NCBI GenBank assembly: GCA_001570385.1
Contig: BBYL01000024.1
Span: 62,001-126,000, forward strand
Source of the DNA: Microtetraspora glauca
GTDB taxonomy: Bacteria > Actinomycetota > Actinomycetes > Streptosporangiales > Streptosporangiaceae
DNA: 64,000 nucleotides
Reading direction: 5' to 3'
Both the position numbers and the translations under genes were made by a program. Positions 33,278-41,494 of this stretch are shown piece by piece. Each line of letters begins with the position of its first letter. Within the stretch, counting starts at the first letter, position 1. Under the pieces are notes generated by a model. That model made no database searches, was not told where the DNA came from, and saw only the letters and a program-made list of their open reading frames with translations.

Positions 33278-34083
33278 TCCGCCACCTCCGCCTCGGACAT
33301 CCGTACGGTGTGGCCTTCTTCACGCAGGCGGGCCGCCAGCTCGCGGGCCCGCGAGGCCGTGACCGTGACCTCCAGGATGGTCACCCTCTCCGCGGGCTCG
33401 GCCTCTCCCGGATCGTCAGGACCCGGCGCGACCTCACGCGCGGTTGTCTCGCCGACCTCGACGCGGCGCAGCCCGGAGAAGCCGCGTAGGTCTCCCTGGT
33501 GGTCGCTGAGGACCACCGTGCCGCCGCGTTCCGCCACCTCACCGATGATCACGGGCAGTTCCGTGCGGGTCGCGGCGTCCAGTCCGGCGAAGGGTTCGTC
33601 GAGGATCAGCAGTTCCGGCCCGCACAGGAGTGCCTGCGCCAGGCCCACCTTGTGCGCGCTGCCCTTGGACAGGTCGGGCAGCCGGTGGCCGAGGAGGTGC
33701 TCCATGCCGAGCCGCTCGGCCCAGATCTCCACCGCGCGAGGGTCGATACGGCGGATGCCCGCCATGTGGCGCAGATAGCCCGCCACCGTGAACGGCTGCT
33801 CCGCCGGGAAGCGCTCAGGCGCGTACCCGACGACGCGGGGACGGTCGGCGATCACGCCGTCGACGGGGGTCAGCAGTCCCGCCAGCAGCCGCAGCAGGGT
33901 GGACTTGCCCGCGCCGTTCCGTCCCACGATCTCGACCACGTCTCCGGGGGCGAGGGTCAGGTCCACGTCGGAGAGCACCCAGGGGTCCTGGCGCCGATAC
34001 CGGAAGGACAGGTTCGAGACGCGCATAGGTTCCGCAGGATATCCGGCGGGGCCGACATCCGCTGGCGTCGCCATGATGAACAT
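33274..34083 (-). CDS. ABC transporter ATP-binding protein (exporter type)
   Basis: A nucleotide-binding subunit of up to 269 residues. Walker A is GRNGAGKST, Walker B is LLILDEPFAGLD, and the H-loop region is VVLSDHQGD. The signature motif is degenerate (DLSKGSAHKVGLAQAL instead of LSGG), as in several ABC-2 exporters. A C-terminal extension of about 60 residues follows the ATPase core. Start is uncertain: ATG 34083, 34074 and 34026 are all in frame and none has a strong ribosome-binding site; the core begins near 34026. Coupled to the downstream permease gene. Confidence 0.88.
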   Translation of the reverse strand: MFIMATPADVGPAGYPAEPMRVSNLSFRYRRQDPWVLSDVDLTLAPGDVVEIVGRNGAGKSTLLRLLAGLLTPVDGVIADRPRVVGYAPERFPAEQPFTVAGYLRHMAGIRRIDPRAVEIWAERLGMEHLLGHRLPDLSKGSAHKVGLAQALLCGPELLILDEPFAGLDAATRTELPVIIGEVAERGGTVVLSDHQGDLRGFSGLRRVEVGETTAREVAPGPDDPGEAEPAERVTILEVTVTASRARELAARLREEGHTVRMSEAEVAE

Positions 34084-34122
34084 ATTCGCGGTTCGGCATG
34101 ATTCTTCGTGATCGAACCCTGC

Positions 34123-34668
34123 CTACGTGTTCGTCATGACCGCCGTGGAGTCCGCCCGCCACAGGTGCGCGGCACAGGCCTTGGACGCGGCCGCGACCAG
34201 GTCGTTGCCCGGCCACGCCACGAGCTGGAACCAGACGGACTTGCCCGTCGGGGTGAGGGTCCAGCCCCAGTCGTGGGAGAGGGCCTGGACGATGGCGAGT
34301 CCTCGGCCGCGAAGCTCGGAATCCGTGGCCCGGCGCGGGCGCGGGAGGGCCGCGCAGCAGTCGTGGACCTCCACCACGATCAACTCCCGCTCGCGGCCGA
34401 CCGTGACGCGGACGGTGCTCGTGGCCGGCACGCTCACGGCCCCGTGGGTCAAGGCGTTGGTGACGAGCTCGGAGGCCAGGAGTTCGGCGACCTCCTGGAC
34501 GTCCTCCGCCGCGTTCCAGTCGGCGGCGACGTCACGGACGAACCGGCGGGCGGAGGCCAGGCATCTCCCGTCGCGCGGGATCCACTTCTCGCCAAGGACG
34601 GGAACGCGCGGATCCGGTGTGCGTCGGCGTTCGGCGAATGCCGTACCGACCTTGAGCGCCTCTTCCAT
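34123..34668 (-). CDS. HATPase_c_2 ATP-binding protein (anti-sigma/AbaA-like)
   Basis: A soluble GHKL ATPase of 181 residues related to RsbW-type anti-sigma kinases. The N-box is LLASELVTNALTHGA; the G1 box appears reduced (VHDCCAALP, ELRGRGLAIVQALSHDWGW). No membrane segment. It is divergent from an XRE/DUF397 pair. In streptomycetes such triads (AbaA/WhiJ/BldB-like) are numerous and influence development and antibiotic production. Its partner sigma or anti-sigma factor is not visible here. Start ATG 34668. Confidence 0.87.
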   Translation of the reverse strand: MEEALKVGTAFAERRRTPDPRVPVLGEKWIPRDGRCLASARRFVRDVAADWNAAEDVQEVAELLASELVTNALTHGAVSVPATSTVRVTVGRERELIVVEVHDCCAALPRPRRATDSELRGRGLAIVQALSHDWGWTLTPTGKSVWFQLVAWPGNDLVAAASKACAAHLWRADSTAVMTNT

Positions 34669-35046
34669 CAGGTTCGCGCGGTGGGGCCGCCTGCTGTGGC
34701 CGGCGGAGGAATCCGCGCTCCCTCCCCTCGGATTTCGTGGGTGCGTGTCGACGGCGTGATGGCCTGGTCACTGATGGTGGGAGATGGGTGTGCGTGGCTC
34801 GTTCACGTCCCTGCCGCACCCCGTCGGCACGCGGGCCGCCGCGCTCGCCGCACGCCTTGAGGATCATCGTCGGCTGTACGACGCCGCATTGGAGCACCGC
34901 GGGCGGAGGAGTCACAGATGTTCTCCCGGTCTTGGATTTCTCGGTCCAGACTGCCGAGCTGGGACTACTGTCAGTAGGGGATTCGTTACCAAGCCCATGT
35001 TTTGAAGGCCGCACCCGTGTCGTTGAACTCCGGCAAAGGAGGCATT
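34669..35046. promoter_or_regulatory. Divergent gap between HATPase and XRE/DUF397 genes
   Basis: A gap of 378 nt with no convincing ORF. A 13-base palindrome, CTACTG-T-CAGTAG (34965-34977), lies 70 nt upstream of the XRE GTG and is a good candidate operator. AAAGGAGG at 35035-35042 is the ribosome-binding site for the XRE gene. Confidence 0.45.
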
Positions 35047-35826
35047 GTGGGGGATTTCTATTCACCGCAGGCGATATGGGGCAGGGAGCTGCGCCACTAC
35101 CGGCAGGAAGCCGGACTGACGCAGGCCCAGCTGGCCGAGAGGATCCACTTCAGCGAATCCCTGATCAGCGGGGTGGAGACCGGCCAGATCCCGGCCAGCC
35201 AGGAGTTCTCGCAGTGCTGCGACCACGCCCTCGGAACGGGCGGCGCACTGCACCGGCTCCTCGACTGGCGGCGAGGCCAGGTCTTCCCCTCCTGGTTCGG
35301 CAAGTGGCGCGACAAGGAACGGATGGCCACCACGCTGCGGACCTACGAGCCGCTGCTGATCCCGGGCCTGCTCCAGACCGAGGCGTACGCGCGGGTGCTG
35401 CTGCGCGGTGACGAGGCGGCCGTGTCCGGCCGCCTGAACCGGCAGCTCATCCTGACCCGCGAGGAGCCCGAGCCGCCGACCTTCCGGTGCGTGATCGACG
35501 AGGGCGTGCTCCATCGGCCGATCGGCGGGCCGGAGGTGATGCGGGAGCAACTCGGCCATCTGGTCGGGATGATCGGCCCGCGGCTGAGCGTGCAGGTGGT
35601 CCCGCACGGGATGCACTCCGGACTGCTCGGCGCCTTCGTCCTGGCGACCCTGGACGGGGGAGCCGCCGTACTTTATGCGGAGACGGCCGTCCGGGGCATC
35701 ACCACCAGCGACCAGGAGGACGTCAGCGCGGCGGTCGAGCGGTTTGAGGCCATTCGTACCGAAGCGTTGCCGCTGGGCATGTCCATTGAGCTCATTAAGA
35801 GAACGGCAGAGGAACGATGGACCTGA
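35047..35826 (+). CDS. XRE-family regulator with DUF5753 (WhiJ-like)
   Basis: A 259-residue regulator: N-terminal HTH (LRHYRQEAGLTQAQLAERIH, FSESLISGVETGQIPAS) and a C-terminal DUF5753 domain (about 85-255) with PLLIPGLLQTEAYARVLLRG and VLHRPIGGPEVMREQL. GTG 35047 is chosen because AGGAGG is 4 nt upstream; the reading frame is open further upstream. Its last 10 nt overlap the DUF397 gene. Family knowledge: this type acts with a small DUF397 partner. Confidence 0.93.
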   Translation: MGDFYSPQAIWGRELRHYRQEAGLTQAQLAERIHFSESLISGVETGQIPASQEFSQCCDHALGTGGALHRLLDWRRGQVFPSWFGKWRDKERMATTLRTYEPLLIPGLLQTEAYARVLLRGDEAAVSGRLNRQLILTREEPEPPTFRCVIDEGVLHRPIGGPEVMREQLGHLVGMIGPRLSVQVVPHGMHSGLLGAFVLATLDGGAAVLYAETAVRGITTSDQEDVSAAVERFEAIRTEALPLGMSIELIKRTAEERWT

Positions 35827-36113
35827 GCAATGCGCGGTGGCGTAAGTCGAGCTTCTCCGGTGACAACGGCGGGAACTGCGTCGAAGTCGCCGAGCTGACC
35901 GGCGTCGCGGACTTTCGAACGGTCGGCCATGGCGGCGGCCCGGGTCACAGAGCCCGCCGTGTCGACGCTCCCGATCACAAAACGGGTCACGGCCCGTTGA
36001 TCGCCGTACGCGACTCCAAGGACCCGGACGGCCCCACGCTGTTCTTCACCCCCGCGGAATGGGACGCATTCCTCGACGGCGTGAAGGCCGACGAGTTCGA
36101 TCGCGGCCGGTAG
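35817..36113 (+). CDS. DUF397 protein (BldB-like partner), with internal insertion
   Basis: A small acidic protein of 98 residues. The DUF397 signature is split: WRKSSFSGDNGGNCVEVAEL at the N-terminus and IAVRDSKDPDGPTLFFTPAE then WDAFLDGVK at the C-terminus. Between them is an unusual His/Gly/Arg-rich stretch of about 35 residues (about 28-62) not seen in typical DUF397 proteins of 60-70 residues. ATG overlaps the regulator's end by 10 nt. Probably modulates the XRE protein. Confidence 0.9.
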   Translation: MDLSNARWRKSSFSGDNGGNCVEVAELTGVADFRTVGHGGGPGHRARRVDAPDHKTGHGPLIAVRDSKDPDGPTLFFTPAEWDAFLDGVKADEFDRGR

Positions 36114-36223
36114 TGCCGGGCTCGGGACGGTGCGTGGGGTTCGCGTGATGTCCCGGCTCGCGCGGTCTTCCACGTACGTCCAGAATGGACAGGGTTTACC
36201 GTGCCGGGCCCGGGAGGACGTGC

Positions 36224-37000
36224 GTGAACCGCTTTCCACGTGTCAGGGGAGTGCGGCTGGGCTATGACCCCGCCCAGGTGGACGATCTCGTCCACCGGAT
36301 CGAGGGCACGCTCGGCCGGACCGAGCTCGACGGCCCCCCGATCACGGCCGACGAGATCCGGTCGGCCGCCTTCAGGGTCAGGCGCGGTGGCTACAACGAG
36401 ACGGCGGTCGACTTCGCGCTCGACGCCTTCGTCGTCGCCGTGGAAGCCCTCGCGGCCCGCGCTCCGGACCCGGTGGTCTCGGAGCCCGCGCTCCCGATGG
36501 TCTCGGATCCGGTGGTCTCGGAGGTCGCGCACCCGGACCCGGTGGTCTCGGATCCGATGTCGTCGCCAGGTTCGGTGACACCCGGATCGGTGGTGGAAGC
36601 GGCGCCGCCTGTGGTGGTGGAGACACCGGAGCCCGCCGCCCACGAGGCTTCACACGATCAGGAGATCCGGAGGGTGGATCCCGCACTCCCGGATTCCCGT
36701 ACGGCGGGCCGGGACGGCGAAGTGGGGTGGGGGGACGGAGGGTTCGAGGCCCAGGCGGAGCGGATCGAACGGGTCGCGTTCCGGCCGGGCCGGCTCGGCA
36801 TGGGCTACGACGAGGACGAGGTGGACGCGTTCCTGGACCGCGTCGTCGCGACGCTGCGCGGGACCGCCCACCGGCCGGTGACGTCCGACCAGGTCAGGAA
36901 GGCGACGTTCGCCACCGTCGTGTTCAAGACGGGGTACGCCATCGCCGACGTGGACGCCTTCCTGGCCGAGATCGCCGACGACTTGGAGCGCCGCGCGTAG
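36224..37000 (+). CDS. Protein with two DivIVA-type domains
   Basis: A 258-residue protein with two copies of a DivIVA-domain motif: RLGYDPAQVDDLVHRIEGTL near the N-terminus and GMGYDEDEVDAFLDRVVATL near the C-terminus, each followed by a second short helix (RRGGYNETAVDFALDAFV and KTGYAIADVDAFLAEIA). The linker (about 85-170) is Pro/Val/Ser/Asp-rich with imperfect DPVVS repeats. No long coiled coil as in true polar DivIVA. GTG 36224 has GGAGG 6 nt upstream; ATG 36185 lacks one. Function unknown; possibly a scaffold in growth or division. Confidence 0.82.
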   Translation: MNRFPRVRGVRLGYDPAQVDDLVHRIEGTLGRTELDGPPITADEIRSAAFRVRRGGYNETAVDFALDAFVVAVEALAARAPDPVVSEPALPMVSDPVVSEVAHPDPVVSDPMSSPGSVTPGSVVEAAPPVVVETPEPAAHEASHDQEIRRVDPALPDSRTAGRDGEVGWGDGGFEAQAERIERVAFRPGRLGMGYDEDEVDAFLDRVVATLRGTAHRPVTSDQVRKATFATVVFKTGYAIADVDAFLAEIADDLERRA

Positions 37001-37078
37001 CCGGGGGCGCGTGTCGGCGCGGATGGCCATGGATCTCGTGTGACCAATCCGGTACGGCGATATAGCACCATAGGGCGC

Positions 37079-38467
37079 ATGCTTCCCAGACGAACCCCCC
37101 TCGCCGCGATCGCCGCCGCCGCCGGCCTGGCTCTGATCGCCCCCACCGCCGCCCACGCGGACACGTTCACGCCCGGTACGGCCGGGCTCGGTGACCCGTA
37201 CTTCCCGAACGCGGGCAACGGCGGTTACGACGTGGCGCACTACGATCTCGCGTTGCGGTTCGACCCGAAGACCCGCCATCTGAGCGCCACGGCCACGATC
37301 ACCGCGACCGCCACTCAGGGCCTGTCCCGGTTCAACCTGGACTACTCGGGGCCCAAGATCAAAAAGGTCGAGGTGAACGGCAAGAAGGCCGCGTACAAGC
37401 GCAAGGGCCAGGAGCTCGTGGTGACCCCGCAGAGCGGGCTGCCCTCGGGTGAGAAGTTCACCGTCAAGGTGGCCTACGCCGGCAAGCCGCGGGCGATCAA
37501 CGACAAGGCCCTCGGCAAGGAGGGGTGGATCAACACCAAGGACGGCGCGGTCGTCCTCTCCCAGCCCGACGGGGCGCGCAGCTGGTTCCCGGCGAACGAC
37601 AACCCGACGGACAAGGCGACGTTCACGTTCACCGTCTCGACGCCGGTGGGGCTGACCGTCCTCGCGAACGGCGAGCCCAAGAACCCGGGCATCGCCTCCG
37701 TGCGGAACGGCTGGTCCACGGTGAAGTGGGAGATGAGCCAGCCCATGGCCACCTACCTCGCGATGGTGGCGATCGGGAAGTTCAAGGTCACCGAGAGCAC
37801 CGTGAACGGCATGCTCAACCTCACGGCCTACGACCCCTCGGTGGCGAAGAAGTCGAAGTACCTGCACCGGACCACGTCCAAGGTCGTCGCGTGGGGCGAG
37901 AAGGTCTTCGGCGACTATCCCTTCTCCTCGACCGGAGGGATCGGCGACAAGGTCAACGTCCAGTACGCGCTGGAGACGCAGGGGCGTCCGGTCTACGACG
38001 GCGGCCCGACGGACGATCTGGAGATCGTGCACGAGCTGGCCCACCAGTGGTTCGGCAACAGCGTCGGCCTGCGGAGCTGGAAGGACATCTGGCTCAACGA
38101 GGGCTTCGCCAGCTACGCCGAGTGGCTGTACGTGGAGCAGCACGGCGGTCCGAAGGCCGAGAAGACGTTCGCCCGCCTCTACAAGAACAAGAACGAGTTC
38201 TGGAAGGTCAAGACCGGCGACCCGGGCATGAAGAACATGTTCGACTGGGACGCCATCTACCAGCGCGGGGCGATGACGCTGCACGCGCTGCGCAAGAAGA
38301 TCGGCGACGAGACGTTCTTCTCGCTGGTGAAGACCTGGGCGGAGCGCAACCGCCACACGACGGTCATCACCCGGGACTTCATCGACCTCGCCGAGGAGCT
38401 GTCCGGGCAGGACCTCGATCCGCTGTTCGACGCCTGGCTGTACAGCTCGAAGAAGCCCGCCCTGTGA
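37079..38467 (+). CDS. Secreted M1-family metallo-aminopeptidase
   Basis: Exported zinc aminopeptidase of 462 residues. A signal peptide (about 1-28, ending AHAD) is followed by a beta-rich N-terminal domain with DVAHYDLALRFDPKTRHLSA, then the catalytic domain with the complete zinc site His318-Glu319-x-x-His322 (HELAHQWFGN) and Glu341 (WLNEGFAS). The exopeptidase motif is YALETQ in place of GAMEN, usual for this branch. It is shorter than classic M1 enzymes and lacks the C-terminal helical domain. ATG 37079 starts the signal peptide; GTG 37040 is open upstream. Confidence 0.92.
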   Translation: MLPRRTPLAAIAAAAGLALIAPTAAHADTFTPGTAGLGDPYFPNAGNGGYDVAHYDLALRFDPKTRHLSATATITATATQGLSRFNLDYSGPKIKKVEVNGKKAAYKRKGQELVVTPQSGLPSGEKFTVKVAYAGKPRAINDKALGKEGWINTKDGAVVLSQPDGARSWFPANDNPTDKATFTFTVSTPVGLTVLANGEPKNPGIASVRNGWSTVKWEMSQPMATYLAMVAIGKFKVTESTVNGMLNLTAYDPSVAKKSKYLHRTTSKVVAWGEKVFGDYPFSSTGGIGDKVNVQYALETQGRPVYDGGPTDDLEIVHELAHQWFGNSVGLRSWKDIWLNEGFASYAEWLYVEQHGGPKAEKTFARLYKNKNEFWKVKTGDPGMKNMFDWDAIYQRGAMTLHALRKKIGDETFFSLVKTWAERNRHTTVITRDFIDLAEELSGQDLDPLFDAWLYSSKKPAL

Positions 38468-38476
38468 CACCGGGGG

Positions 38477-39937
38477 TCACGGGACCCGGCCGAGCTGCTG
38501 GGCGGCGCGCATGGCGAGCCACACCTCGGTGAAGTCACCGGACGCGGCCAGGTCGCGGCCGGTCAGCGCGCTGAAGCGGCGCAGGCGGTACGACAGCGTG
38601 TTGGGGTGGATGTGCAGCGCCCGCGCGGCGTCGTCGGTGCGACGGTCCCGTTCCATCCAGGTCTGCACCGAGGCGATCAGCTCTGAGCCGTGGGCGGCGT
38701 CGTACCGCAGGGCTTCGCCGAGCACGTGCTCGACCAGGCCGGCCAGCACGCCCGGATCCTCGGGCAGCCACCGGCCGGTGGTGTCGTCGCCGTACGACAC
38801 GACGGGCTGGCCGGACTCGGCGGCGCGGGCGGCGGCCCACTGCGCCTCCCGCTGGGCGACCTTGAGCGAGGAGCCCGGCGGGAGGGGCCGGCTCGCGCCG
38901 GCCGTGATCCCAGGGATCTCGCGCAGCGGGGTCGCGTCGTGGGCCAGTACGTAGAGGTCCGGGTGGAGTCCGAGCATCAGGTGCGGATGCTCGTCGAGAG
39001 CCCGGACGACCGCGTCCTCGTCGGTGTTCCTGACCACCAGGAGCACGACGTCCACATCGGGTGACATGCCCATCCGCGCCAGCCTGCGCCGGGCGGTCGC
39101 CGGGTCGAGCACGTCCTGCAGCAGCTCGGCCAGCGTCTCCGCGCCCTGACGCCGCAGGGTCTCGCGCTCGTGCCGGACCATGGCGACCTGCAGCGCGGCG
39201 ACGGTGGCGATGTGCTGGACGACGGCCAGTCCCGCGGGCCGGGCGCCCTCGCGTTCGAAGGCCACCAGGAAACCGGCGGGGCCGCCGGGGGCGTTCACGG
39301 GGACCGCGAAGCCGCCGGGGATGGTGGGCGGGGCGTCCACGGAGGGCGGGAGCGACGCGATGTCCGGCGGGACGGGTACGCCGGGGAGCAGCGGCCGTCC
39401 CTGCGGGGTGCTCAGGTAGACGTCGTATCCCGACAGCCGTTCCAGCCGCTTGAAGAGCTGGGCGGCGTCGAGGCGCTCCGCGGCCAGCCAGCGCAGGGCC
39501 CCGAACACCTGCAACTGCGCGCCGAGCCGCTGCCGCGCGTCCTCCTGCACCGCCGCCGCCACCTCCTGCGCGACGGCGATGAACGGCACGGCCAGCGGCA
39601 CTTCCAGGATCGGGAAGCCGCGCTCCTCGGCCGCCTCCAGGAAGGCCGGGTGGAGCGGCGGCACGTGCAGCCCGGCGCTCAGCGCGAGCGCGGCGACACC
39701 CGCGTCGTCGAGCCGGTACAGGTACGCCCGCTGTTTGGCGGCGCCGCGGGGGACCCCGATGCCGGTCGTCATGATCACTTCCGCGCCGAGCAGCCACGGA
39801 GTGGGGTCCTCCAGCTCGCTCACGTGCGCCCAGGAGACCGACCGCCCGAGACCGTGCTCGCCGGCCAGGACCCGGAGCTGCAGTGCGGGGAACCGGACCA
39901 GATCCTCCACTGTCAGCTTGTTGTCACCCACAATCAC
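38477..39937 (-). CDS. PucR-family transcriptional regulator
   Basis: A 486-residue regulator. The N-terminal PucR domain (about 8-125: LVRFPALQLRVLAGEHGLGR, ELEDPTPWLLGAEVIMTTGI), a central GGDEF-like/CdaR region, and a C-terminal HTH_30 (DDAARALHIHPNTLSYRLRR) are all visible. PucR proteins control purine, allantoin, amino-acid or polyamine catabolism. It is divergent from the MHYT gene and one gene away from the NCS1 permease, so it is the natural candidate regulator for the permease-cyclase-ureohydrolase set. The start is GTG 39937; GTG 39931 is an alternative. Confidence 0.93.
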   Translation of the reverse strand: MIVGDNKLTVEDLVRFPALQLRVLAGEHGLGRSVSWAHVSELEDPTPWLLGAEVIMTTGIGVPRGAAKQRAYLYRLDDAGVAALALSAGLHVPPLHPAFLEAAEERGFPILEVPLAVPFIAVAQEVAAAVQEDARQRLGAQLQVFGALRWLAAERLDAAQLFKRLERLSGYDVYLSTPQGRPLLPGVPVPPDIASLPPSVDAPPTIPGGFAVPVNAPGGPAGFLVAFEREGARPAGLAVVQHIATVAALQVAMVRHERETLRRQGAETLAELLQDVLDPATARRRLARMGMSPDVDVVLLVVRNTDEDAVVRALDEHPHLMLGLHPDLYVLAHDATPLREIPGITAGASRPLPPGSSLKVAQREAQWAAARAAESGQPVVSYGDDTTGRWLPEDPGVLAGLVEHVLGEALRYDAAHGSELIASVQTWMERDRRTDDAARALHIHPNTLSYRLRRFSALTGRDLAASGDFTEVWLAMRAAQQLGRVP

Positions 39938-40197
39938 ACGCTAGTTCTCCGTGCCCGTGCCGGTCGCCCGGGTACCCTCGCGGCGGCCGCGCGGGAGCGC
40001 CGCAGGAGACCGAAAGCCATGCCCGAGGTTCCGACAAAATGCAAAATCGGGCTGCATATTGTCAGCGAATTCACGCTCCTCTCCCTCTGCGCCGCGAAGC
40101 AGGGCCGGAAATGGCACTTTCCGGAGTGGAAACGGCGCCCCCGGCGATCAGGTGAGAAACGATCTTTTGCCATCATGTCGCCGATCATCTCCCTGAA

Positions 40198-41007
40198 ATG
40201 AGTAGTTCCGTGTCGCATATTGATCATTTCTCCCACGGCTTCACGACGCCCGCCCTGGCGTACGTGATGTCGGTATTCGGCTCGCTGATCGGCCTCCTGA
40301 TGGCGGCGCGCGCCCGGTCCGTCGAGGGCACGTCCCGGCTGTGGTGGCTCACCGGGGCGGCGTTCTCCATCGGCGGGACCGGCGTCTGGGTCATGCACTT
40401 CGTCGCGATGCTGGGCTTCAAGGTCGCGGGCACGCCGATCCGCTACGACGTGTCCCTGACGATCGTGTCCGCGTTGATCGCGATCGTGGCCGTCGGCGGC
40501 GGGCTGGTGCTCGTCTCCTCGGGCGGCGGGCGGGCCGGTGCTCTGGTCCTTGGGGGCCTGCTCGCGGGGCTCGGCGTGGTGGGCATGCACTACCTCGGCA
40601 TGGCGGCCATGAACATGTCGGCCCACGCGAGCTACGACCCGCTGATCGTCGTGGCCTCCGTGCTCGTCGCCGTGGTGGCGGCCATCGCGGCGCTCTGGTT
40701 CGCCGTCCGGGTGGATGGGGTCCGCGCCACCGTCGGTGCCGCCCTGCTCATGGGGATCGCGGTGAACGCCATGCACTACATCGGCATGTTCTCGCTGAGC
40801 GTCGAGCCCCTGGCGACCGGCGTCCTGCCGGGCGGGGCCGAGGCGGTCGACTTCCTGCTTCCCCTCCTGGTCGGGATCAGCCTGCTCACCATCGGCCTGC
40901 TGCTCGTGTTGTTCCTCTCGCCGTCGTCGCGCGAGCTTCGTGAGGAGGCGGAACTCGAGGCGCTGATCGCGGCCCGGCGGCGACGCAACTCCGACTGGCT
41001 GAGCTGA
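40198..41007 (+). CDS. MHYT-domain integral membrane protein
   Basis: A 269-residue protein with seven predicted membrane helices and three MHYT-type motifs: WVMHFVAML, VGMHYLGMAAMNMS and NAMHYIGM. The conserved Met/His pairs are proposed to bind copper and to sense O2, CO or NO (family inference from domain discovery, not biochemistry here). It ends in a short cytoplasmic Glu/Arg-rich helix rather than a GGDEF/EAL module, so it is a stand-alone sensor or metal-binding protein. ATG 40198. A hairpin follows the stop. Confidence 0.92.
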   Translation: MSSSVSHIDHFSHGFTTPALAYVMSVFGSLIGLLMAARARSVEGTSRLWWLTGAAFSIGGTGVWVMHFVAMLGFKVAGTPIRYDVSLTIVSALIAIVAVGGGLVLVSSGGGRAGALVLGGLLAGLGVVGMHYLGMAAMNMSAHASYDPLIVVASVLVAVVAAIAALWFAVRVDGVRATVGAALLMGIAVNAMHYIGMFSLSVEPLATGVLPGGAEAVDFLLPLLVGISLLTIGLLLVLFLSPSSRELREEAELEALIAARRRRNSDWLS

Positions 41008-41024
41008 TCTCCACGTTCTTCGCG

Positions 41025-41058
41025 GCATCGGTGCCGGCCGTCCGCGCGGCACCGGTGC
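41025..41058 (+). terminator. Hairpin after the MHYT gene
   Basis: GCATCGGTGCCG (41025-41036) pairs with CGGCACCGGTGC (41047-41058), 12 bp with one G-U pair and a 10-nt loop. No T-tract. It likely insulates the MHYT gene from the permease operon. Confidence 0.5.
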
Positions 41059-41494
41059 AAGGAGGGATCATTGAGGCAGAAGTTATTACAGTTCGCTGTA
41101 TTGAAATAGTCCCCCGAGCATTACACGTCGGACCGCGGCGGGGGTTTCCGGGGGAATTTCCTCGCCTGTGCGGCGGATATGCTGAATCGTTACGCGTAAT
41201 CAACCTCAGGTGTTTCGCGGGGTCGGGACGTGGCCGCTCGGTCCTCCCGATGACCTTCTGCCGGCGTTCTGGTCGGCGTTTGGTCGACGCGGCCGGGCGG
41301 GCGGTGAGCCGTTCGGCCCGGTGTCCGGCATGTCCCCGAGCGTCGGGGAGTGCGGTCGGCTTGTCGCTGGCCACAACTCCACGGCGATTCTCCGTGTCTG
41401 CCCCAATTGTCGATTGATGACGGGTTCGCCGAGACTTGAGGGATCGCTGTCCTGACCAGGAACTTTTCGTCCTGTAACCCTCATAGGAGAGGCC
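41059..41494 (+). promoter_or_regulatory. Long leader/promoter region before the NCS1 permease
   Basis: This region of about 435 nt contains an unusually AT-rich stretch (41070-41215, with ATTACAG, ATTGAAATAG and TTACGCGTAA), then GC-rich DNA without a convincing gene. TTACGCGTAA (41190-41199) is a perfect 10-base palindrome. AGGAGAG precedes the permease GTG. I looked for guanidine-type riboswitch landmarks and did not find them. Confidence 0.35.
41071..41109 (+). CDS. Possible 12-codon leader ORF with consecutive TTA codons
   Basis: TTG at 41071, preceded by GGAGGG four bases upstream, opens a reading frame MRQKLLQFAVLK ending at TAG 41107-41109. Codons 5 and 6 are both TTA, which is rare in this GC-rich DNA. 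It lies about 385 nt before the permease gene. The small size and lack of conservation data make it speculative; chance in an AT-rich stretch is quite possible. Confidence 0.2.
   Translation: MRQKLLQFAVLK

Noticed and set aside
34784-35005. 73-codon ORF in the gap before the XRE gene
   Set aside because: No motif and it overlaps the likely operator and promoter region.
41110-41494. Guanidine-type (ykkC) riboswitch before the NCS1/ureohydrolase operon
   Set aside because: The expected conserved landmarks were not found by eye; a covariance-model search (Infernal with Rfam ykkC models) would be decisive.
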